Below are positions 28,641-36,749 of a stretch of DNA of 47,051 nucleotides, in pieces. Position 1 is the first letter of the stretch. Each line of letters begins with the position of its first letter. A program made the position numbers and the translations under genes. The stretch comes from an uncultured Clostridia bacterium. GTDB lineage: Bacteria > Bacillota > Clostridia > TANB77 > CAG-508. Where the stretch lies: NCBI GenBank assembly GCA_949948835.1, contig CATLHF010000003.1, forward strand, positions 75,459 to 122,509. The letters run 5' to 3'. The notes below the pieces were generated by a model. It was given only the letters and a program-made list of their open reading frames with translations. It had not been told where the DNA came from and did no database searches.

Positions 28641-29593
28641 TTATGCTAAAATATATTCCTCTTGCATATTATTTAAAAAATAAACTTTTTTTACCTCTCC
28701 TTTTGTTTTTTCGTCTAAAAAAATTAGTCTTTCAAAAATATGTAACTGAATTAGTTTTCCGATATATGGATTTAATTGAATGTCCTCAATGCTTCCACCA
28801 TGTACAGTAAATATTCCTTTTATCCCAGAGCAAACAGCATAATGAATTGCTTTTACATCTTCTTCATTTCCGATTTCATCAGCAACAATGATTTGTGGTG
28901 CCATAGAACGAATCATCATTTGCATGCCAACTGATTTTGGAATATTATCTAATACATCTGTCCTTGTTCCAACTTCATTTTGAGCAACTCCTTTATAACT
29001 TGCAGCAATTTCGCCTCTTTCATCTACTAAGCCAACCGTCATTCCCTTAAAATGAATTTGCTCCATACCAGAGCTTAATTTACGAATTAAATCTCGAAGC
29101 ATTGTCGTTTTTCCGAGCTCCTGGTGGTGAAATAATAAGAGTATTATAAACGGTATTTTCTTCTATATTTAATACGTATTTTAAAATTCGATTACTTGAA
29201 CCAATCATTTGCTTTGCAATTCGAAAATTAAGACTGGATATGTAATTAATATTTGTTACTTTTCCATCCACAAAAACAACACTTCCAGAAATTCCGAACA
29301 CGATGTCCCCCTTTTAGAGTAATAAATCCATTACATATTTGGTTTTGATATGAATAAATAGACTGATTACAAATTGCTTGTACAATTTCTAAAATTTCTT
29401 CTTGTGATGGAAATAGATTTTCTAATAGTTGCTCTTGATTGGTATATTTTAATATAATTGGTTTTCCAGAACGAATTCGTATTTCTTCTAGTAAAATCAC
29501 ACCATCTTGTGCACTTACTTTAGAAAGTGTTTCTTCTAATCCCTTTTGAATTCTTTTAGGAAAATATCCAATTACCTCTCTTATATTTGACAT
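28641..29593 (-). CDS. spoIIIAA: Stage III sporulation protein AA (ATPase), two +1 frameshifts at CGG
   Basis: Restored length 316 aa, close to the family's usual size. Secretion-type AAA ATPase thought to power the SpoIIIA channel. The frame breaks twice, each time at an in-frame CGG. At 29296 the shift gives GGHRV-G-ISGSVVFVDGK; at 29115 it gives SPPGA-G-KTTMLRDLIRKL, the Walker A loop. The rest includes GLVDERGEIAAS, GTRTDVLD and the Walker B-like IIVADEIG. Start MSNIREVIG at 29593, with AAGGAGGAG just upstream and a leader hairpin before it. Confidence 0.93.
29112..29115 (-). other. CGG +1 shift site 4 (spoIIIAA, Gly160)
   Basis: Context GCT-C-GGA-AAA; restores the second Gly of the PGAGKT P-loop. 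Confidence 0.8.
29293..29296 (-). other. CGG +1 shift site 3 (spoIIIAA, Gly100)
   Basis: Context GTT-C-GGA-ATT; restores HRVGISG, where the family has a conserved glycine. Confidence 0.8.
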
Positions 29594-29599
29594 CTGCTC

Positions 29600-29633
29600 C
29601 TCCTTCAAAAGCAAAGCTTTTGTGCTTTTCACT
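29600..29633 (-). repeat. Leader hairpin element before spoIIIAA
   Basis: On the minus strand AGTGAAAAGCAC, then CAAAAGC-TTT-GCTTTTG (7-bp stem, 29606-29622), then the ribosome site. Near-identical to the element before yebC and related to repeats at 11.9 kb. Confidence 0.55.
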
Positions 29634-29646
29634 ATAAAATAAAAAA

Positions 29647-29683
29647 AGCCATAACATAATAATATATATGCTATCGCTTTTAT
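29647..29683 (-). terminator. Terminator of the toxN-like gene
   Basis: On the minus strand an interrupted stem (AGC-ATA-CATA with TATG-TAT-GCT, single mismatches between) is followed by TTTTTTTATTTTA. It separates the toxin gene from spoIIIAA. Confidence 0.55.
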
Positions 29684-29697
29684 TTTTAGAACCTATC

Positions 29698-30219
29698 CTA
29701 TGAAACTTTATATAAAAATTCTTCTTCACATAATGTATTGTCTCGCATAAATTCAATACATTTTCTTTCTAATAACTTAAAATCACAACATCGATTTCGT
29801 AACATCGTATTTGGCTTATCTGAATAGCAAATTAAATGATACAGTTTCTCTGCAATTGCTATGATTTCTTTGGAATTTTCGTTACACCAAATTAGTTGCT
29901 TTCTTAATAAAGTTTGATATTTCTCATCTCCTAATTCATTCAATTCTAATTTCAGACATCTACTAATAGGAATTGGTATCATATTGTTTAAATTGATTAC
30001 TCCTAATTTTCCATCATCGATTTTAATTAAATCTCTTTGTATATGCATTGACTTATGTTTTTCCTTTGGTGATCCAAGCGGTGCAAAGTAATTCTTATAA
30101 TTTACTTTTAACACAATTCCTAAAAACGGTCTATATTCCTTAACAAAAGGAACTCGTGGCTCAAATCCTCTTAAAAAATCAAAATAATGGGTATCTACTG
30201 TGTAAAAATTCAATCTCAT
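29698..30219 (-). CDS. toxN: Type III toxin-antitoxin toxin, ToxN/AbiQ family
   Basis: 173 aa. Family members are endoribonucleases held inactive by a repeat RNA and often give phage abortive infection. The N-terminus LNFYTVDTHYFDFLRGF and the block RPFLGIVLKVNYKNYFAPLGSPKEKH are characteristic; S50-x-K52 matches the conserved Ser-x-Lys of the active site; KIDDGKLGVINLNNMIPIP follows. AAGGAGG precedes the ATG. Upstream on the same strand are a terminator, three 36-37 nt repeats and a consensus promoter, the standard type III arrangement. It sits as an insert between yebC and spoIIIA. Confidence 0.9.
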   Translation of the reverse strand: MRLNFYTVDTHYFDFLRGFEPRVPFVKEYRPFLGIVLKVNYKNYFAPLGSPKEKHKSMHIQRDLIKIDDGKLGVINLNNMIPIPISRCLKLELNELGDEKYQTLLRKQLIWCNENSKEIIAIAEKLYHLICYSDKPNTMLRNRCCDFKLLERKCIEFMRDNTLCEEEFLYKVS

Positions 30220-30244
30220 AAAAATCCTCCTTAAATTAATTTAG

Positions 30245-30293
30245 AATAAAAAATAGGAGTTAAAAACATATTTTATATATGCCATTTAACCCC
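30245..30293 (-). terminator. Terminator between antitoxin RNA and toxin gene
   Basis: On the minus strand GGGGTTAAA pairs with TTTAACTCC (one G-U), with an inner CATAT/ATATG stem, then ATTTTTTATTC. In known type III loci such a leaky terminator sets the RNA to toxin ratio. Confidence 0.8.
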
Positions 30294-30299
30294 CATATT

Positions 30300-30409
30300 C
30301 TTTTTTAGATTCCCGCTTATCGGCCGGACACACCGCATTTTTCGTTTCTATTTTTTCGGATAGACTTAACCGCATTTTTCGTTTCCTGTTTATCGGATGG
30401 ACTCACCGC
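30300..30409 (-). ncRNA. toxI: ToxI-like antitoxin RNA repeats (three units)
   Basis: Three tandem units starting GCGGT at 30409, 30373 and 30336 (spacing 36 and 37 nt). Units share GCGGT..GTC, a CCGATAA-like centre and GAAACGAAAAAT at the end; the third is degenerate at its 3' end. The A-rich AAAAAT at the unit boundary fits cleavage in A-rich sequence by ToxN-type enzymes. Placement directly upstream of the toxin gene is decisive. Confidence 0.85.
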
Positions 30410-30424
30410 TTTTTTTATAAATCA

Positions 30425-30453
30425 ATTATATAACGTTGTTGTCAAGTTGTCAA
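30425..30453 (-). promoter_or_regulatory. Promoter of the antitoxin RNA
   Basis: On the minus strand TTGACA (30453-30448), 17-bp spacer, TATAAT (30430-30425): perfect consensus at both boxes. Transcription would begin about 8-15 nt before the first repeat. A second TTGACA-like box overlaps the spacer. Confidence 0.85.
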
Positions 30454-30486
30454 TGTTTTTAAATAATTTAAAATTATTTAAAAGAG

Positions 30487-31212
30487 TTATTCTTCCCAGT
30501 TGTGATATACATTCATAACATCATCTAAATCATCTAGCATATCGATTAATCTTTGCATTCTTTCAGAACCTTTTTCATCTAATGCTACATATGTACTTGG
30601 AACTTGGCTTACTTCTGCTTCCACAAATTCTAGCCCTTCTTTTTCTAAGGCTTCACGTACACTTGAAAAATCTTCTGGTGCAGTTGTAATTTCATAACAT
30701 TCCTCTTCTGCACTAAAGTCTTCTGCTCCAGCTTCTAATGCAAGCATCATAACATCATCTTCTGATTTATCAGTTGCTTCTTTATCTATTACAATAACAC
30801 CTTTTCTTTCAAACAAATAAGATACACAACCTGTTGTTCCCAAATTTCCACCACATTTATCAAATGCATGTCTTACATCAGCTGCTGTTCTATTTCTATT
30901 ATCAGTACTTCCTTCTACAATAACCGCAACTCCATTTGGTCCATATCCTTCATAAGTTACTTCTTCGTAATTTGCACTATCTGCTGCTCCACTTGCTTTT
31001 TTAATTGCATTATTAATCGTATCATTAGGCATGTTGGCAGCTTTACATTTTGCAATAATATCTTTTAATTTTGAGTTACCTGCAGGATCTGGTCCACCTT
31101 GCTTTACTGCTACTAATAATTCTCTTCCTAACTTTGTAAATATTTTACCTCTTGCTGCATCTGCTTTACCTTTTTTAGCTTGAATATTATGCCATTTTGA
31201 ATGTCCTGACAT
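30487..31212 (-). CDS. YebC/PmpR family transcription/translation regulator
   Basis: 241 aa. Starts [25 protein letters not shown], the hallmark of the YebC/TACO1 family, and contains [47 protein letters not shown] and FERKGVI. Family members act as transcription regulators or help ribosomes through difficult stretches such as polyproline. The start at 31212 is fixed by GAAAGGAG upstream; an earlier in-frame start would lie in the leader hairpin. Monocistronic. Confidence 0.96.
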   Translation of the reverse strand: MSGHSKWHNIQAKKGKADAARGKIFTKLGRELLVAVKQGGPDPAGNSKLKDIIAKCKAANMPNDTINNAIKKASGAADSANYEEVTYEGYGPNGVAVIVEGSTDNRNRTAADVRHAFDKCGGNLGTTGCVSYLFERKGVIVIDKEATDKSEDDVMMLALEAGAEDFSAEEECYEITTAPEDFSSVREALEKEGLEFVEAEVSQVPSTYVALDEKGSERMQRLIDMLDDLDDVMNVYHNWEE

Positions 31213-31222
31213 GTTCCTCTCT

Positions 31223-31255
31223 CCTTTCAAAAGCGAAGCTTTTGTACTCTTCACT
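31223..31255 (-). repeat. Leader hairpin element before yebC
   Basis: On the minus strand AGTGAAGAGTA, then CAAAAGC-TTC-GCTTTTG (31228-31244), then GAAAGGAG. Same layout as before spoIIIAA: hairpin immediately upstream of the ribosome site. Confidence 0.55.
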
Positions 31256-31391
31256 TTTTTCACTCTTAAATTTTCACTAAAACATTGTAACATACTTTTA
31301 TCAGTTTGTGTAGACTTTTATAATGATTTTCAATTTTTATTATAATAAAATGTTTTTAGTTTACTTGTTATATTCTCCACTTTTATTCTAA

Positions 31392-32183
31392 TTAGTTATC
31401 TTTAACTGGTATAAAGTTTTCTGCAAACCTATATTTTTCTCTATTTTTAACATGTAAAAATCCAATAACACTAAAAACAATTGCTCCAATTAAGTTAACA
31501 AATAAGTCTTTCATTGTATCAATAATACCAATATCTAAATATCCATTCTCTATTGTTGTAATTGTTCCATCCTTTGAATAAATTTCTGTTTTTTCAATCT
31601 CATTTACTTTAATTGGAATGTTTTCTCCATTTGGATTTAGTTCTACTGAAGAAATACTTTGGACAACTCTGTCTTTTTGCATATCAGTTCTAATTACACT
31701 ATCTGAACTAAATTCAAAAAACTCCCATAATACTCCTATTGTCATTGAAAAACAAAAAGCTACAATTGCAACATAAAGTGGTGATAAACTTATTTTTTTA
31801 CTATTTTGATTTAATAAATCTATCAATGAGAATCCAATTCCTGCACATAAAAATCCATTTAATGTATGTAACATGGTATCCCAAAAAGGTATAATTCCGT
31901 AAAAATTATTTATTTCTCCTAAAATTGTAGTTGAAAATATAAAAATATATATAATTGCCTCTAACAAACTTGGTAATCCTATTTTAAATTTTTCAGATAT
32001 AATTGTTGGTATTGTAAATAATAGTAGTGCTAAAATACACATAAATACATTTTGAAAATTTCCCATTAGCATTTGAAATATCATACTAATAACAACTAAT
32101 ACTCTTAATATCAAATATACTGCAATTGATTTTTTATTTGTCTCATTATACTTTTTCTTCATTTTCTTTGAAAAACTTCCCAT
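31392..32183 (-). CDS. Polytopic membrane protein, DUF2238/YjdF-like
   Basis: 263 aa, about seven hydrophobic segments. FWDTMLHTLNGFLCAGIGFSLIDLL and FCFSMTIGVLWEFFEFSSD resemble the DUF2238/YjdF family; a hydrophilic insert follows (about 175-225, NPNGENIPIKVNEIEKTE). The start at 32183 is chosen because AAAGGAG lies just upstream; the longer frame from 32267 would cross a terminator. Function unknown. Confidence 0.7.
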   Translation of the reverse strand: MGSFSKKMKKKYNETNKKSIAVYLILRVLVVISMIFQMLMGNFQNVFMCILALLLFTIPTIISEKFKIGLPSLLEAIIYIFIFSTTILGEINNFYGIIPFWDTMLHTLNGFLCAGIGFSLIDLLNQNSKKISLSPLYVAIVAFCFSMTIGVLWEFFEFSSDSVIRTDMQKDRVVQSISSVELNPNGENIPIKVNEIEKTEIYSKDGTITTIENGYLDIGIIDTMKDLFVNLIGAIVFSVIGFLHVKNREKYRFAENFIPVKDN

Positions 32184-32228
32184 ATCATTACTCCTTTTTA
32201 TTGTTTTATTTATGCTTAAATCATAACA

Positions 32229-32264
32229 TACAAGGAAGTAATTATCAATCATTACTTCCTTGTA
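32229..32264. terminator. Hairpin after the GNAT gene
   Basis: Fourteen-base-pair perfect stem, TACAAGGAAGTAAT (32229-32242) with its complement (32251-32264), 8-nt loop. It lies between the GNAT stop and the membrane protein gene. Confidence 0.6.
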
Positions 32265-32278
32265 CAAATAGTTCTGTT

Positions 32279-32758
32279 TTATGAATTAATCAAAATATAT
32301 TTCATGTTATCCTTTATAAACCCAAACTTTTCATATAATTTTATTGCATGTGGATTAACTGCATCTAATTCTATTTTTGTACACTCAATTTCTTCAAGCA
32401 AATCCATGACCATTTGCATTAGTATATTTTGAATTCCTTTACATCTATAATCTTCATCTGTATAAACACTTGTTATATATGCCTTTTTACCATTAATAAA
32501 AGAAGCTGAAGGTACCATCTGATGGATAACAACTCCATTACAAGCAACAGTTCTATTATTACTTTTATCAATTGCTACAAAAAAGTAAATTGTTTTGTTT
32601 AATTCTTGTAATAATACTTTTCTTATATTCTCTCTTACCAAATCTTCATTTTCTAATATTGTTCCCTCTCTGTTACAATTATATATATTTTGTTTTATTT
32701 TTAAGTCTATTAATGCATCTATATCTTCTATATCTGCCTTTTTATATACTAATTCCAT
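32279..32758 (-). CDS. GNAT family N-acetyltransferase
   Basis: 159 aa. Acetyl-CoA-dependent transferase; substrate unknown. The core motif A is recognisable (KAYITSVYTDEDYRCKGIQNILM), followed by ECTKIELDAVNPHAIKLYEKFGF, the typical GNAT ending. The pyrophosphate loop is R-C-K-G-I-Q in place of the usual R/Q-x-x-G-x-G/A. AAGGGAG precedes the ATG. Confidence 0.88.
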   Translation of the reverse strand: MELVYKKADIEDIDALIDLKIKQNIYNCNREGTILENEDLVRENIRKVLLQELNKTIYFFVAIDKSNNRTVACNGVVIHQMVPSASFINGKKAYITSVYTDEDYRCKGIQNILMQMVMDLLEEIECTKIELDAVNPHAIKLYEKFGFIKDNMKYILINS

Positions 32759-32797
32759 TTCTATACTCCCTTTTCATATGGCTTTATTTTAACATAA

Positions 32798-32828
32798 GAG
32801 CAAACAACTTACAATAAGTTATTTGCTC
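32798..32828. terminator. Terminator-like hairpin upstream of the GNAT gene
   Basis: GAGCAAA and AACTTA pair with TAAGTT and TTTGCTC, with one mismatch. It lies in the 229-bp gap before the GNAT gene and is followed by TTTGCTTTTA on the plus side. No gene is seen in the gap. Confidence 0.45.
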
Positions 32829-32940
32829 TTTGCTTTTATTACTTTTTATCTATTCATTTCCATCTCCATACAGTTCAAAGCTAACATACAAATCCATAGT
32901 TTAATTTTTATTTTGATTATCATATAAATATAGTAAAAAA

Positions 32941-32963
32941 GCAAGTAGTTTTAAACTACTTGC
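32941..32963 (-). terminator. Terminator of the XRE-DUF4825 gene
   Basis: GCAAGTAGTT and its complement form a near-perfect palindrome followed on the minus strand by TTTTTTACT. It lies 25 bp after the stop. Confidence 0.75.
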
Positions 32964-32987
32964 ACTTTATACTCTTAATTAAATTTT

Positions 32988-34139
32988 TTATTTAGTAATT
33001 ACTTTTTGATATATGTTTTCAGCAAATTCATTATCATTCACTTTGTTTTCAATATACTTATTAAAACTATCTTCATTTATTTTTCCATTTTCTATAATTT
33101 TTGAATAGTTTGGATAACACTCTTCTACTAATTTTCTAGTTGTCTTATAAGAAGTTCCTGTAAAATTATATTGTATATATTCTACATTTTCTATTAAAGC
33201 AAAAATTGAAACCGAATTATAGATTAAACTCTTTTGTATATACAAGTCTTCATTATTGTACCAGTCTGTTGTATTGTAATTTATTATTACTCCTAAATTT
33301 TTAGAATCTATTTCAAACACACAGCCGTATTCTGAAAGTGGTAAGTTTCTAATTAAATTTCCAGTATTACTGTTATTGCCTATATACTTATTTTGATATT
33401 TTATAATATTTTTGATTCCGCTTTTATCTCTATTAAATATAGTTCTTGGAACAGTTTCATTTGTATACTGTTTTTTAGTATCAATAATATAATACTCATT
33501 TTTAGTGTTAGGATTTATTCTATATACATTATAAAAAAGATTTTTATAGGTAATAATATTTGTGGTCTCCGTTATATGCCTATAAATTGGTGGCCTTTTA
33601 AATTCTATTACTCCTATATAATCAGTTATTAAAAATATTGTTAACGCGCTTATAAATATTCCTATTGAGAGAATTACCTTTTTCCATAATTCTTTTACTT
33701 TTATTTCTCTATATATTCCCATTACAAATATGATAATTCCTAATATAGAATATATTGAACCCCAACTGCTTTCTGCCTCAAATATTGTAAATGCTGCAAA
33801 ACTTAGAATGATTCCTACTGCCATTATACATATTGATATCTTTTTGTGTTCGTTATTAATTTTGTTTTTTGTATAATCTATCGTGTTAATTAAGCTTGCT
33901 TCTGCTGTTTCTCCTATGTTTTCTCTTTCAATTTTTTCTCCACTTAATAACTCATTTAAAGTAATTCCCAATTCTTCACTTAATGGCTTTAACAAAGATA
34001 AATCAGGCATATATTTTCCATTTTCCCAACGTGATATGGTTTTATTGGTAACTCCTAATTTTTCTCCTAACTGTTCTTGTGTTAACCCCTTATTTTTACG
34101 ATTATAAGCAATAAATTCTCCTATCTTTTTAACATCCAT
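32988..34139 (-). CDS. XRE regulator with membrane segments and DUF4825 domain
   Basis: 383 aa. Helix-turn-helix of the Cro/C1 type at 5-60 (YNRKNKGLTQEQLGEKLGV, NKTISRWENGKYMPD), linker, about four membrane helices (about 105-200), then an outside domain with YIGNNSNTGNLIRNLPLSE and FALIENVEYIQYNFTG, the DUF4825 pattern also attached to BlaR1-like sensors. A one-component membrane-bound sensor is inferred. The start at 34139 has AAGGAG 9 bp upstream; the longer frame from 34211 lacks a site. Confidence 0.82.
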   Translation of the reverse strand: MDVKKIGEFIAYNRKNKGLTQEQLGEKLGVTNKTISRWENGKYMPDLSLLKPLSEELGITLNELLSGEKIERENIGETAEASLINTIDYTKNKINNEHKKISICIMAVGIILSFAAFTIFEAESSWGSIYSILGIIIFVMGIYREIKVKELWKKVILSIGIFISALTIFLITDYIGVIEFKRPPIYRHITETTNIITYKNLFYNVYRINPNTKNEYYIIDTKKQYTNETVPRTIFNRDKSGIKNIIKYQNKYIGNNSNTGNLIRNLPLSEYGCVFEIDSKNLGVIINYNTTDWYNNEDLYIQKSLIYNSVSIFALIENVEYIQYNFTGTSYKTTRKLVEECYPNYSKIIENGKINEDSFNKYIENKVNDNEFAENIYQKVITK

Positions 34140-34259
34140 AATTATTCGCTCCTTTCGTAAAAATGATAGCATTTTACATTTAAAAATAACACCCCACAAA
34201 TGGCGAATCATTTATTTATACATAATTAAACGCTAATATAGAATAACCAATATATTGTT

Positions 34260-34466
34260 TTATTGTTTGTTTTCTTCAATCGCTTTCTTACTATTTCTAT
34301 ATAGCATACTAAAAACCATTCCAATTAGCATTGGTATAACTGTATATCCCACATTATTTACTTTATGAGTAAGATATAGAATTGCTCCAGCAATAGTTAA
34401 TGCAAAGAATACTAAATATAGTATAAAAAATATCTTCTTTTTTAATTCTTCTCTTTTTAAATTCAT
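34260..34466 (-). CDS. Small two-helix membrane protein, 68 aa
   Basis: Not recognised. A basic N-terminus (NLKREELKKK) precedes two hydrophobic segments (FFILYLVFFALTIAGAILYL; YTVIPMLIGMVFSMLY) and a charged tail. The start at 34466 gives a 9-bp spacing from AAAGGAG; an ATG at 34475 would abut it. It lies upstream of the XRE-DUF4825 gene by about 120 bp. Confidence 0.6.
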   Translation of the reverse strand: MNLKREELKKKIFFILYLVFFALTIAGAILYLTHKVNNVGYTVIPMLIGMVFSMLYRNSKKAIEENKQ

Positions 34467-34516
34467 CAAATTCATCTCCTTTATAAATTATAACTATTGA
34501 AATGATTATAGCATAA

Positions 34517-34549
34517 AAGATAGATAATTTTCAATAAATTATCTATCTT
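34517..34549 (-). terminator. Terminator of the esterase-like gene
   Basis: Fourteen-base-pair stem around TCAAT (34517-34530 with 34536-34549; core GATAGATAATT). Similar in design to the hairpins at 39.7 and 45.3 kb. Confidence 0.7.
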
Positions 34550-34570
34550 CATTATTTCTTATAAATATTT

Positions 34571-35551
34571 TTAATTTTGTATCGGCATATATTTTTCTAA
34601 ATATTCATCTACTGTTTTCATATATTGTTCAAATACTTTATCATCATTTTGCATACCATGTCCTGAATGTTTACCTTCAAAATATTTATAGTCAATATTG
34701 TTGTCTTGTAATGCTTTTGTTAAATGTCTTACTGTATTAAATGGACATACTCTATCATGTATACCATAGGCAATAACACTTGGAACTGAATTTTCATTTA
34801 TCCACATGAAAGCAGATATTTGTTTCATAAGTTCTTCATATTCTTTTGTTTTTATCATTTCTGGTGTTAATTCTACACCTGCCATAATTCCAAATAATTC
34901 CGCTGCTGCTTGTCGTGATTCCTCTGTATCTTGATCTAGTCCATATACCCCCCAATCTTCTGCATAAAAACTTGAAGGTCCAACCATTTCAAACATTAAT
35001 TTAACTGGTACAGGAGATGTTTCGTTATCACGATAAGCATATAACATTGCTAAAGTTCCACCTGCTGAACCACCACTTATTGCCATTTCATTTATATTAT
35101 ATCCTAGTTTTCTTGCTTCTTCAATGACGACTGGCATTGCTTGTTTTATTTCCATACTTTGAGAATATACACTTGCATTATTTGTATCTGTTCTTAATGT
35201 ATAATTAATACCACAAGCTACATATCCTTTTGAGCATAACCAAGAAAGTATCTCTTTATCACCTGATTTGTCACCTGATGTAAATCCTCCTGCATGAAGA
35301 TAAACAACTAAACCATAATTACTTTTAGAATTATCCTTTGGCAAATACAAATCAAATTTATTAGATTCTTTATCTCCATAAGAAATATCACTTACTAAAG
35401 TTCCTATTTCATCAGTCCATTCTACTGCATACTTTTTGCTCCAAGCTGGCTTTATAGTGGTTTTTGAAACTATACCAACAATAAACGAAACAATAAACAC
35501 TAAAATACAAACAAATATAAACATTCCTTTTCCTCTTTTCTTCTCATTCAT
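34571..35551 (-). CDS. Membrane-anchored or secreted alpha/beta hydrolase (esterase-like)
   Basis: 326 aa. N-terminal hydrophobic segment (about 8-28), then an esterase/lipase fold: oxyanion HAGGF block in VVYLHAGGFTSGDKSGDK, nucleophile Ser in AISGGSAGGTLAML, acid in AYGIHDRVCP, catalytic His in GKHSGHGMQ. Resembles the BD-FAE/carboxylesterase group; substrate unknown. Its ATG overlaps the stop of the 43-aa membrane ORF by four bases (ATGA), so translation is coupled. Confidence 0.85.
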   Translation of the reverse strand: MNEKKRGKGMFIFVCILVFIVSFIVGIVSKTTIKPAWSKKYAVEWTDEIGTLVSDISYGDKESNKFDLYLPKDNSKSNYGLVVYLHAGGFTSGDKSGDKEILSWLCSKGYVACGINYTLRTDTNNASVYSQSMEIKQAMPVVIEEARKLGYNINEMAISGGSAGGTLAMLYAYRDNETSPVPVKLMFEMVGPSSFYAEDWGVYGLDQDTEESRQAAAELFGIMAGVELTPEMIKTKEYEELMKQISAFMWINENSVPSVIAYGIHDRVCPFNTVRHLTKALQDNNIDYKYFEGKHSGHGMQNDDKVFEQYMKTVDEYLEKYMPIQN

Positions 35552-35679
35552 AGTATATTACCTCCAAACATAGTTCCACCTAACATTAAATTTAAAAACG
35601 CTCTAAAAGCTAGGCGACCTAAAATGATTCCTAAAATTGCTATAATCAACAAAATAATAATCCTTTTTTTGTCAAACAT
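35548..35679 (-). CDS. Tiny membrane protein coupled to the esterase gene, 43 aa
   Basis: Starts MFDKKRIIILLIIAILGIIL, then GRLAFRAFLNLMLGG, ending TMFGGNIL: one strong membrane helix and a Gly-rich amphipathic end. AAAGGAGG stands 8 bp before the ATG, and the stop overlaps the next start. No homologue recognised. Confidence 0.65.
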   Translation of the reverse strand: MFDKKRIIILLIIAILGIILGRLAFRAFLNLMLGGTMFGGNIL

Positions 35680-35716
35680 ACGCTATTCCTCCTTTAATTA
35701 ATTTAATATATAACCT

Positions 35717-36626
35717 CTAAATATTTACATCTTTATATAAACTATTTCTTAATATTTCTGGATTTTCTCCAACAAAATGCTCTACTTGCTTCTTCATCTC
35801 CTTGCAACTGCCACATAAACCAAGCAGTAACGTATCCATCAGCTGAATATAACATTTGTCCATGTTCTGCTCCAATTCTTCGTAGCATAACCTTTGATGA
35901 CGGTATTTTATTATACATTTTAATCATTTTTTCAATAGGTATTACTGCTTCGGTTTCAAAATCCCCATTAGTTCCTGCTATCATCAATATCGGTACATTA
36001 ATTTTAGTTAAATCATATTTCCATCCAAATTGATGTGCCATTTCTTCGTGTGTTGGAGACAAAGCCACAGCTGTTTTATATTTATCCTTATGTTCCATAA
36101 TAGATGTTGCTGTAAATACTCCTGCTCCACCTTGTGAATGCCCTGTTATACCTATGTTATCCAAATCTAATTTACCGTAAAAAATACTATTACTATTGCT
36201 ATTTTCGGATATAATTAAATCTATAGTTTCATCGGCAGACTTACCAAATCCTGTACTACCATCATCATTACCAATAACCACAAATCCCCAAGAAGCTAAA
36301 TGTTTGAATAATGCTTTGTATTTTTTAGGTAAAACTCCTGTGCCATTTAAAACAACAACTACAGGATATTTCTTATTACTATTTTTTAATTCATCCGGAT
36401 AATATATACAATATTTTTTTGTTAATTCTGAACCGTCTTTTTTTATACTCTTAACCTTATAATTACCCATTGCTAAATATTTTGCCTCAATATCTCCGCC
36501 TGTTTCAATTTCTTTTGTATAGTTATTAGGTGCCATTGGTATAAATGATATTATAACTAAAAGTGCAATAACTAATAGAATTGGTATTAGAATTATTATT
36601 CCAACTATTTTTAGTAATTTTCCCAT
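35717..36626 (-). CDS. Exported alpha/beta hydrolase, C-terminal frameshift
   Basis: Restored 302 aa (294 aa if unshifted). N-terminal hydrophobic anchor (about 3-30). PET-hydrolase/dienelactone-like fold: YPVVVVLNGTG, GFVVIGNDDGSTG, nucleophile Ser in ITGHSQGGAGVF, acid region MIAGTNGDFE, His in IGAEHGQML. The zero frame ends AFCWRKSRNIKK; dropping one T from the TTTT at 35774-35777 gives AFVGENPEILRNSLYKD and a stop at 35717, the better family-like ending. This break is in a homopolymer and is not the CGG type. Divergent from the TetR gene. Confidence 0.8.
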
Positions 36627-36658
36627 CTTTCCTCCTCCTTGACTTAATACAAAATTAA

Positions 36659-36749
36659 TGTTATATTTCTAACAAATATTATATAAAATACTATTAAAAA
36701 CTACAATGCTTACAAGAGAAGTGTTAGAAAAATCGAGGTTTTATAACAA
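36659..36749. promoter_or_regulatory. Divergent control region of hydrolase and TetR genes
   Basis: Contains GTTATATTTCTAAC and a wider TGTTA...TAACA inverted repeat adjoining the TetR start. Likely shared operator of a self-regulating TetR gene; boxes are AT-rich and not clear-cut. Confidence 0.35.

Noticed and set aside
30300..30409. Possible CRISPR array
   Set aside because: Three directly abutting 36-37 nt units without spacers, placed upstream of a ToxN-like gene; this is a type III antitoxin RNA.
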